From an uncultured Taibaiella sp. (GTDB lineage Bacteria; Bacteroidota; Bacteroidia; Chitinophagales; Chitinophagaceae), in NCBI GenBank assembly GCA_937871155.1, contig CALMXV010000101.1:1-5208 (forward strand): a DNA stretch of 5,208 nucleotides. The letters are read 5' to 3'. How positions within the stretch are numbered: the stretch's first letter is position 1; each line of letters starts with the position of its first letter. Below are positions 1 to 5,208 of the stretch, in pieces. The translations under genes were made by a program, and so were the position numbers. The notes under the pieces are model-generated. The model was not told the origin of the DNA. It searched no databases and saw nothing but the letters and a program-made list of their open reading frames with translations.

Positions 1-1525
1 CTTTTACATAAGCCCAAATAAGCCCTGCCGCCAATAGGATATAGATAGCGCTGATAAATGAACTTTTAGTTGATAAAGCTTGTCGATCATTTTTCAAAGG
101 CTCTAACAATTGTTTGGGCAACTGTGCATCAATAGTTGCATTGGAATAAGTGAAAAACATAGAGCCTCCAATAGCAAACAACAAACAGATACCTGCAGTT
201 GCACCCGCAGCAATTTTTAGCTTCTTCAACAATTCCTCTTGAGGAATACTTTTCTTAGAAACCTCCATCAAACCCCACATGCCCAACATTAAAAAAAGCA
301 ACTGTGGCACTAACAATACCATTGTAGGGGAACGGAACTTATTGTACATCGGTAAGTAATCAAACAAGAAATAGTTGAATGCTTTGAAATTATCTCCCCA
401 AGACATCATGATGGTAAAAGCACAAACCGCCAATATCCACCATTTATGTTTGCTCTTTACTATTAATGCTCCCAATACAAATAAGAAGCAAACTATGGCA
501 CCAAAATATACGGGGCCGGAAATGCCCATACGCTGCGGTCCCCAATATAACGGTAAGGATTGTGTTTGTCCGCTAATCAGTGCTTCAGTTTCTGGTGCTT
601 GTTCAATAGGTTCATTGGTACTGCCACCATACAAATAAGGAATCATTAAGCTAAAGGTTTCACCGATGCCATTGCTCCACATAAAGGCGTAATCTTTATC
701 TAGCCCTCCAGATTTTTTATCTTCTTTCTTATTACTTTTCAATTCGCTTTCACCACCGCGCATCGTTGCCTTAGCATATTCTTTAGTTGGTAAGATGAAA
801 GACATACAAGTACCTACAGCGACTACGGCGACTACTAAAGCTATCACCGAAGAAATCATAAAGTTTTTAATCGAACCTTTGGTAAGGAAAACCTCCACCA
901 GCTTGCAGATAAAGTATCCGCCAAATACAAAGAACGAATAATACAACACTTGAAAGTGATTGGTACCCGCCATTAATGCCAAGCTAATACCCATCAATAA
1001 AGAACCTAGTAACCAGCGTTGTCGATAGATCAATATCATCCCGGCTAACACAGCAGGAAACCAACCCATCGCCAATACTTTAGTTTCATGCCCTACCGCT
1101 ATCAAAACAATCGTATTAGTAGCAAAAGCATAAGCAAATGAGCCAATAACTCCAATCCATCTATCAATACGCATCACACTCATAAGTGTATAAAAACACA
1201 GCATTGCAATAAAGAAGTAGAATGCCGGCTTCACTAAAATCTGTGTAATAAATAAGCTGATATAACCTACATAATTGTCGGAATGAGGATAACCGATAGT
1301 ATAAGAAGGCATTCCCCCGAACATACTATTGGTCCATAAAGGATTGATGCCGGTACTATCATAATAAGTTTTGGATTGTTGGTACATCCCTTGCCAGTTC
1401 ATCAAATCGTGCTGAGCCAAAACCTTTCCTTCTAAAACTGGATAAGAGTATAACAGTGAAAAAATAGCAAAGCCGGCAATAATGAGCAAGTGAGGTGTCA
1501 GCTTCTTAAAATCAATAGATTCCAT
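1..1525 (-). CDS. YfhO family polytopic membrane protein (3' end outside window)
   Basis: An open frame runs leftward from the ATG at 1525-1523 off the left edge, giving 508 codons with no stop; family members in Bacteroidota are usually around 800 residues or more, so the C-terminal part is missing. Residues 1-10 are a short cytoplasmic stretch and about 11-29 form the first membrane helix. About ten more hydrophobic segments follow (roughly 86-118, 122-143, 150-167, 170-187, 190-214, 221-245, 336-356, 360-375, 400-420, 437-458, 487-506). Landmarks I recognise are AQHDLMNWQGM (37-47), WTNSMFGGMPSYTI (64-77), GHETKVLAMGWFPAVLAG (145-162), IGETFSLMIPYLYGG (287-301) and YNKFRSPTMVL (394-404). 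Residue D40 sits in the first loop after helix 1, where GT-C glycosyltransferases carry their acidic catalytic residue. Bacillus/Listeria YfhO proteins act in glycosylation of cell-envelope polymers; the Bacteroidota branch has no role I can name, so transfer of a lipid-linked sugar is inference. The start is the first in-frame Met just ahead of helix 1. No clear Shine-Dalgarno is visible. The gene is divergent from the outer-membrane protein gene. Confidence 0.88.
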   Translation of the reverse strand, partial: MESIDFKKLTPHLLIIAGFAIFSLLYSYPVLEGKVLAQHDLMNWQGMYQQSKTYYDSTGINPLWTNSMFGGMPSYTIGYPHSDNYVGYISLFITQILVKPAFYFFIAMLCFYTLMSVMRIDRWIGVIGSFAYAFATNTIVLIAVGHETKVLAMGWFPAVLAGMILIYRQRWLLGSLLMGISLALMAGTNHFQVLYYSFFVFGGYFICKLVEVFLTKGSIKNFMISSVIALVVAVVAVGTCMSFILPTKEYAKATMRGGESELKSNKKEDKKSGGLDKDYAFMWSNGIGETFSLMIPYLYGGSTNEPIEQAPETEALISGQTQSLPLYWGPQRMGISGPVYFGAIVCFLFVLGALIVKSKHKWWILAVCAFTIMMSWGDNFKAFNYFLFDYLPMYNKFRSPTMVLLVPQLLFLMLGMWGLMEVSKKSIPQEELLKKLKIAAGATAGICLLFAIGGSMFFTYSNATIDAQLPKQLLEPLKNDRQALSTKSSFISAIYILLAAGLIWAYVK

Positions 1526-1565
1526 AAATGTGTGATGTTGCAACAAAAAAATATTGTTCGTTTAG

Positions 1566-1588
1566 TTTGGAAAAATACTATTTCCCAA
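1566..1588. repeat. Imperfect inverted repeat upstream of the YfhO-family gene
   Basis: The arms TTTGGAAA (1566-1573) and TTTCCCAA (1581-1588) are reverse complements at 7 of 8 positions, around a 7-base centre. The right arm belongs to the word TATTTCCCAA, found again at 1693-1702. The site lies 41-63 bases upstream of the leftward start codon, a plausible operator position. Read leftward it contains TATTTTTC (1577-1570), one base off the TAnnTTTG -7 consensus, but no TTTG-type -33 element is correctly spaced from it. A regulatory role is only a suggestion, since AT-rich spacers give such matches by chance. Confidence 0.3.
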
Positions 1589-1750
1589 TACGAAATGCGA
1601 ATATCCGTAAAATATTCTCTTTTTTAATTGGTGACTGTATAATGAAGGAGTGCTAAAACACAACCTTTTTTTTTAAAGTTCCTTAGTATAAATATTTCCC
1701 AAATTATTCTCATACGGGTTTAGTAAAACAAAAACAGTCCTTCAATAAAG

Positions 1751-1758
1751 TATTTTTG
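1751..1758 (+). promoter_or_regulatory. Bacteroidota-type -7 element for the outer-membrane protein gene
   Basis: TATTTTTG matches the Bacteroidota primary sigma factor -7 consensus TAnnTTTG exactly. It would place the transcription start around 1764 and give a leader of about 30 bases before the ATG at 1796. No TTTG-type -33 element lies 18-21 bases upstream, where the sequence is A/C-rich, so the promoter may be weak or activator-dependent. The assignment rests on this one motif and its position. Confidence 0.5.
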
Positions 1759-1775
1759 GCAAGAATTTTGTCAGC

Positions 1776-1799
1776 ATGGCAATGAATTTACTTTTATGA
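1776..1799 (+). other. Mini-ORF overlapping the start codon of the outer-membrane protein gene
   Basis: An ATG at 1776 opens the 7-codon frame MAMNLLL, with a second in-frame ATG at 1782, and it stops at TGA 1797-1799. The stop overlaps the downstream start codon as ATGA (1796-1799). The frame arises because ATGAATTTACTT occurs at 1782-1793 and again at 1796-1807, a 14-base period that shifts the reading frame. It could provide translational coupling or simply be a neutral relic of a tandem duplication. I do not propose a functional peptide. Confidence 0.4.
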
Positions 1800-4738
1800 A
1801 TTTACTTAGGACGCTTTTAATCGCCCTTATTGGGATATTATTAACCGCTGCAAGCTTTGCTCAGCCTTATACTATATCCGGTAAAATTTTAGATGGCACC
1901 GACCATTCCACACTCATTGGTGCTACCGTAGTGGTAGCTCCCGTTAACGATACTTCTAAAACTTCAGGTACTGTAACCGATGAAAACGGCAATTTCAAAC
2001 TGGATCCTTTACCCATCAACAAGTATTTGCTAAAAGTCTATTACATAGGTTTCGAAACACACAAAGAAGTCATCACCCTATCTCAGAACCTACAACTTCC
2101 AACGATACAATTAAAAGCTTTAAGCACACAACTTAAAAATGTAGAGGTGCGTGCAGAGGCAGTAAGGGCCATCCAGTCCGGCGACACTACAAGTTTTAAT
2201 GCTAATGCTTACAAAGTAAATAGAGATGCTACTGCTGAAGACCTTATTAATAAAATGCCCGGTATCTCTACACAAGATGGCACACTGAAAGCCGGTGGAG
2301 AACAAGTAAAAAAAGTATTAGTGGATGGGAAACCATTTTTTGGTGATGACCCCAATGCCGCTATTAAAAACCTTCCTGCAGAAGTAATTGATAAGATTCA
2401 AGTGTTTGATAAGATGAGTGACCAAGCACAGCTCACCGGATTTGATGACGGCAATTCAATGAAGACTATCAACATCATGACAAAGCCCGGAAGAAACAAT
2501 GGGCAATTCGGGAAACTGTATGGAGGAATTGGAGCGCGAGACTTTACCCTTAATAATACCTTGTATCTTGCTGGTGGCAATCTAAATTATTTCAAAGGTG
2601 CTACACGCTTATCCTTATTAGCGTTAAGTAATAATATCAATCAACAAAATTTTTCTTCTGACGACTTAACGGGTGTGATGAGTGCCAACTCAGGTGGGAT
2701 GCGTGGAGGACCCGGTGGCAGAGGTCCAGGCGGACCTGGTGGCTTTGGTGGCGGTGCCGGAAATTTTTTAGTAGGTCAGCAAGGAGGCATTACAAAAACT
2801 AATTCTGTAGGGATAAACTATAGTGATGAATGGGGTAAAAAGATAAAAATATCCGGCAGTTATTTTTTTAATAGAACAGATAATGAAAATACAACCGATC
2901 TTTTTCGTCAATATATCACCCCTTCAGATAGCGGATTGCTTTATCATGAAAGCAGCCGTACACAAAGTAAAAACATAAACCACAGAGCCAATTTTAGAGT
3001 AGAATATGAAATCGATAGCAATAATACTTTAATCATTTCTCCCAGAGTTAGTTTTCAACAAAATGAATATGCTAAATATCTAAACGGCACAAGTACTTTA
3101 AGTGATAGTAGCTTAGTAAGCGCTACCAACAACACAACTACCTCAAATAATACAGGTATCAATCTTAGCAACAACCTTACATTCATGCATCGCTTTGCAA
3201 AGAAAGGTCGCACTTTATCTTTTGATGCCAATACACAATACAACAAACGTGATGGAGATGGAACCCTTACTTCCAATAATCAATATGCCAATGGAGACAC
3301 CTTATCCTTAGACCAAAAAAATACCCAAAAGTCTGATGGATACACGCTTTCAGGAAGCCTTAATTATACTGAGCCGCTATCGAAAAACGCTCAACTGATG
3401 GTCAATTACTCGCCTTCATTCACTAAAAACAATGCGGACAAACAAACTAACAATCCGAATGGCAGCGGTGATTATTTATCAATGGACACTCTCCTTTCCA
3501 ATCAATATGAAAACAATTATCTAGCACATCGTGGCGGTCTAAGCTATCGTTATAACAATGCCAAAATGCGCGCATCAGTGGGCTCCGATTACCAATATGC
3601 TACATTACAAGGCACACAAGTGTTTCCTTCAAATTACAACCTAAGCAAAACCTTTTCCAACATCTTACCCAATGCTTGGCTCAACTACAGTTTTACTAAA
3701 ACTAAAAACTTGCGCATGGTCTATCGTGCTAGCACTAACATACCTAGCGTATCGCAGTTGCAAAACGTAATAGACAACTCCAATACTTTGTTATTAAGAA
3801 CGGGGAATACTGATTTAAAACAATCTTATCAGCATTTTACCATGATGCGCTATGGTAGTACCAATTCCACTAAAGCCACTACCTTTAATTTTATGTTCTT
3901 TGGTAGATTTACCCAAGACTATATTGCCAATCAAACCATCATCCCTACAAAAGATACCCTACTCTCAGATGGCTGGAAACTCAACTCCGGCAGCCAACTT
4001 ACCCGACCTATCAACATGGATGGCTATGTAAATATCAATAGCTTTCTTTCTTATGGCATGCCTCTAAAAGGACTTAAAACCAACCTTAACCTAGATGCAG
4101 GAGTCAACTATAGCCGTACACCGGGAATGATTAATCAGTTTACCAACTTTGCTAACAACTATGGGCTTAATGCAGGTGTGGTTTTAAGTAGTAATATCAG
4201 TGAAAATTTTGACTTTACTTTAGCTTATAACGGCTCCTACAATGTCGTTAAAAACACCTTACAAAAGCAACTCAACAATAACTACTACTCTCAAAATACC
4301 TCATTACGTCTTAACTATGTTTTCTTAGATGGTTTTGTATTGAATACTAGTGTCAATCATCAACTCTATTCAGGGCTTTCTCAAGGCTTTAATCAAAACT
4401 ACTTGCTATGGAATGCAGGTTTGGGTTATAAATTCTTAAAGGATCGCTCTTTGGATGTGAGAGTAAACATGTATGATATCCTTAATCAAAATAGAGCTAT
4501 CACTCGCACTATTACAGAGACCTATATTGAAGATAGTCGTACCAATATTCTTCAGCGTTATCTCATGTTGAATGTTAGCTATACCATCCGGAAGTTTGGA
4601 GGCAAAAAAATATCCGAACAAGAATTGGAGAAAAAAATAGATAGAGATGGAGAAATCAAAGAACGACAACGCCACATGCAAATGATGCCACCACCATCAA
4701 GAGGAAGCTCACCTCATGGTAGTGGCATGGGTTTTTAA
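1796..4738 (+). CDS. TonB-receptor-like outer-membrane beta-barrel protein with N-terminal carboxypeptidase-regulatory-like domain
   Basis: This complete 980-residue protein belongs to the large Bacteroidota family of SusC-like or 'outer membrane beta-barrel family' proteins. Residues 1-22 are a signal peptide with a likely signal peptidase I site, SFA|Q. Residues about 24-108 form a carboxypeptidase-regulatory-like beta-sandwich, with YTISGKILD, LIGATVVV and YYIGFE as landmarks. The linker LKNVEVRAEA (113-122) leads into a plug-like domain (about 125-235) with the family signatures EDLINKMPGI, VLVDGKPFFGDDP (174-186), KNLPAEVIDKIQVFDK and TGFDDGNSMKTINI. The remainder to F934 is rich in alternating aromatic strands typical of a 22-stranded barrel, and YLMLNVSYTIRKF is a typical last strand. 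Two oddities are a Gly/Pro/Arg-rich insertion at 299-324 and a 46-residue tail after the barrel. Such proteins move or bind substrates at the outer membrane using TonB energy. No SusD-like partner lies downstream in the window, so the substrate cannot be assigned and a non-transport role remains possible. The ATG at 1796 is chosen because it opens directly into the signal peptide. The gene has its own terminator and appears monocistronic. Confidence 0.93.
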   Translation: MNLLRTLLIALIGILLTAASFAQPYTISGKILDGTDHSTLIGATVVVAPVNDTSKTSGTVTDENGNFKLDPLPINKYLLKVYYIGFETHKEVITLSQNLQLPTIQLKALSTQLKNVEVRAEAVRAIQSGDTTSFNANAYKVNRDATAEDLINKMPGISTQDGTLKAGGEQVKKVLVDGKPFFGDDPNAAIKNLPAEVIDKIQVFDKMSDQAQLTGFDDGNSMKTINIMTKPGRNNGQFGKLYGGIGARDFTLNNTLYLAGGNLNYFKGATRLSLLALSNNINQQNFSSDDLTGVMSANSGGMRGGPGGRGPGGPGGFGGGAGNFLVGQQGGITKTNSVGINYSDEWGKKIKISGSYFFNRTDNENTTDLFRQYITPSDSGLLYHESSRTQSKNINHRANFRVEYEIDSNNTLIISPRVSFQQNEYAKYLNGTSTLSDSSLVSATNNTTTSNNTGINLSNNLTFMHRFAKKGRTLSFDANTQYNKRDGDGTLTSNNQYANGDTLSLDQKNTQKSDGYTLSGSLNYTEPLSKNAQLMVNYSPSFTKNNADKQTNNPNGSGDYLSMDTLLSNQYENNYLAHRGGLSYRYNNAKMRASVGSDYQYATLQGTQVFPSNYNLSKTFSNILPNAWLNYSFTKTKNLRMVYRASTNIPSVSQLQNVIDNSNTLLLRTGNTDLKQSYQHFTMMRYGSTNSTKATTFNFMFFGRFTQDYIANQTIIPTKDTLLSDGWKLNSGSQLTRPINMDGYVNINSFLSYGMPLKGLKTNLNLDAGVNYSRTPGMINQFTNFANNYGLNAGVVLSSNISENFDFTLAYNGSYNVVKNTLQKQLNNNYYSQNTSLRLNYVFLDGFVLNTSVNHQLYSGLSQGFNQNYLLWNAGLGYKFLKDRSLDVRVNMYDILNQNRAITRTITETYIEDSRTNILQRYLMLNVSYTIRKFGGKKISEQELEKKIDRDGEIKERQRHMQMMPPPSRGSSPHGSGMGF
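2690..2767 (+). repeat. Gly/Pro/Arg-rich low-complexity coding segment
   Basis: Within the outer-membrane protein gene this stretch encodes residues 299-324, with about 15 glycines plus prolines and arginines in units such as GGPGG and RGPGG. The DNA is built from imperfect GGTGG/GGACC-type repeats and is clearly more GC-rich than the flanking gene. It lies early in the barrel, between predicted strands, so it probably forms a flexible loop. Direction (surface or periplasm) cannot be read from sequence alone. Confidence 0.7.
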
Positions 4739-4746
4739 AAGAGCAG

Positions 4747-4774
4747 AAACAGTAACTTAGGTTGCTGTTTTTTT
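4747..4774 (+). terminator. Intrinsic terminator after the outer-membrane protein gene
   Basis: A 10-base-pair stem (4747-4756 with 4761-4770, including one G-U pair) closes the four-base loop TTAG and runs into an uninterrupted T tract through 4774. It starts 8 bases after the TAA stop at 4736-4738. Stem, tight loop and T tract together are the standard Rho-independent layout, so transcription of the upstream gene should end here. Confidence 0.85.
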
Positions 4775-4782
4775 GTTCCGTC

Positions 4783-4862
4783 AACCTTGCTTTTAAGCAT
4801 TATTCAACATTGAAAGTAGCCGCTATTGGGTGATTGTAAATATTCTTGAACCTTGCTCTTAA
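4783..4862. repeat. Short direct repeat in the intergenic region before the TPR gene
   Basis: AACCTTGCTTTTAA (4783-4796) recurs as AACCTTGCTCTTAA (4849-4862), 13 of 14 identical, with starts 66 bases apart. The second copy ends just before the putative -33 element of the downstream gene. Between them is the perfect 12-base hyphenated palindrome TTCAACATTGAA (4803-4814). The arrangement could be a regulator site, but chance similarity in AT-rich DNA is not excluded. Confidence 0.35.
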
Positions 4863-4864
4863 AA

Positions 4865-4894
4865 TTTGAGAATACTATTAAGATATTATTTTTG
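4865..4894 (+). promoter_or_regulatory. Bacteroidota-type promoter for the TPR gene
   Basis: TTTG at 4865-4868 and TATTTTTG at 4887-4894 match the -33 (TTTG) and -7 (TAnnTTTG) consensus elements of the Bacteroidota primary sigma factor. The 18-base spacer is close to the usual 19-21. Transcription would start near 4900, only a few bases before the ATG at 4904, implying a very short leader or leaderless message. With the terminator at 4747-4774 this makes the TPR gene a separate transcription unit. Confidence 0.6.
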
Positions 4895-4903
4895 TTGCCG
4901 TCA

Positions 4904-5208
4904 ATGAATATTCGCCTTCTTATACTTTGGTTTTTCTTTTGCTTTGCAACCCTACAAGTGCATAGCCAAATTCAGGTTAGTGCGGAGCATAGATATTACA
5001 AAGCATTATCCTACCAAGCAAAGAAAAATTATCCTGAAGCTAGAAAACTACTGGAACGATTATTAGTAGATTATCCTAATTATACGGATGCTTATAGCAC
5101 ACTTTCGAAATGGTATTTTACCGAGCATCAATTTCTAAAAGCTAAAGAGGTGTTACAAAAGGGATATCAGACAAACAAAGCCTTTGCATATCCATTTGCC
5201 AAAGCATT
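4904..5208 (+). CDS. Exported TPR-repeat protein (5' part only)
   Basis: An open frame from the ATG at 4904 runs off the right edge, giving 101 codons. Residues 1-21 form a signal peptide (MNIRL, then a hydrophobic core, then VHS|Q as a likely signal peptidase I site; no lipobox cysteine is placed for lipidation). The mature part begins with helical repeats: about 29-62 (ALSYQAKKNYPEARKLLERL and a following DYPN turn) has the TPR pattern of A, Y, EA and P positions, and about 63-96 (YSTLSKWYFTEHQFLKAKEV onward) is a second unit. The protein should therefore be a periplasmic or outer-membrane-associated scaffold. In Bacteroidota, exported proteins opening with TPRs often continue into PD40/WD40-like and OmpA-like domains, as in type IX secretion-associated PorE, or are longer TPR proteins; the missing part prevents a choice. 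The start is supported by the signal peptide and the promoter placed just upstream. Confidence 0.82.
   Translation, partial: MNIRLLILWFFFCFATLQVHSQIQVSAEHRYYKALSYQAKKNYPEARKLLERLLVDYPNYTDAYSTLSKWYFTEHQFLKAKEVLQKGYQTNKAFAYPFAKA

Larger units (their letters stand above)
1526..1795. other. Divergent intergenic region
   Basis: This 270-base AT-rich stretch separates the start codons of the leftward YfhO-family gene and the rightward outer-membrane protein gene, so both must be transcribed from within it or be leaderless. I see no protein-coding potential longer than a few codons and no tRNA-like or riboswitch-like fold. It contains a -7 type element near the right end, an imperfect palindrome and a repeated 10-base word nearer the left end, and a short duplication at the right-hand start codon. 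These are listed separately. Confidence 0.8.

Noticed and set aside
375..638. An 87-codon plus-strand open frame
   Set aside because: It lies wholly antisense to the YfhO-family gene, has no domain pattern or promoter of its own, and its composition is what the reverse of membrane-protein codons would give.
1526..1570. A minus-strand TATTTTTTTG run just upstream of the YfhO-family start as a -7 element
   Set aside because: The T run is two bases too long for TAnnTTTG and there is no correctly spaced TTTG -33 element, so I did not call a promoter there.
2120..4681. Several minus-strand open frames of 60-81 codons (2120-2305, 2398-2580, 3055-3276, 4436-4681)
   Set aside because: All are antisense to the complete outer-membrane protein gene, whose frame is continuous and family-consistent; they show no recognisable domains.
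1796..4738. Classifying the large gene as SusC of a polysaccharide utilization locus
   Set aside because: There is no SusD-like gene next to it, no glycoside hydrolase in the window, and the terminator shows it is a single-gene unit; the plug signatures fit the broader beta-barrel family better.
4788..4799. TGCTTTTAAGCA as a second terminator hairpin
   Set aside because: Only five base pairs around a two-base centre and no T tract follows; the strong terminator immediately upstream already explains termination.
1..5208. A mobile element, CRISPR array, toxin-antitoxin or defence system
   Set aside because: No transposase, integrase, long terminal repeats, regularly spaced repeats or small paired genes can be seen; all coding space is taken by three envelope proteins.

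Overview
The window looks like ordinary chromosomal DNA from a member of the Bacteroidota, probably the Chitinophagia/Sphingobacteriia side. The base composition is AT-rich. Two intergenic regions carry the Bacteroidota-type -7 element (TAnnTTTG), good Shine-Dalgarno sequences are absent, and the protein families present are typical of this phylum. The family-level placement is inference.

Layout: (1) Positions 1-1525, minus strand: the N-terminal 508 residues of a large polytopic membrane protein of the YfhO family, whose 3' end lies beyond the left edge. (2) Positions 1526-1795: a 270-base divergent intergenic region. It has a -7 promoter motif for the rightward gene, a repeated TTGGGAAATA word with an imperfect palindrome on the side of the leftward gene, and a 14-base tandem duplication that creates a tiny ORF overlapping the rightward start codon. 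(3) Positions 1796-4738, plus strand: a complete 980-residue outer-membrane protein. It has a signal peptide, a carboxypeptidase-regulatory-like domain, a TonB-receptor-like plug and a large beta-barrel, plus a Gly/Pro/Arg-rich insertion and a charged, Met/His/Pro-rich C-terminal tail. (4) A strong intrinsic terminator at 4747-4774. (5) Positions 4775-4903: a short intergenic region with a promoter for the next gene and a direct repeat. (6) Positions 4904-5208, plus strand: the start of a secreted or periplasmic TPR protein that runs off the right edge.

The three genes appear to be separate transcription units. The first two are divergent, and the second and third are separated by a terminator and a new promoter. 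Nothing in the sequence ties them into one pathway beyond all three being envelope proteins. I see no tRNA, rRNA, CRISPR array, insertion sequence, phage gene or defence system, and no convincing undescribed system. The oddities worth a second look are the start-codon duplication with its overlapping mini-ORF and the low-complexity segments of the outer-membrane protein.
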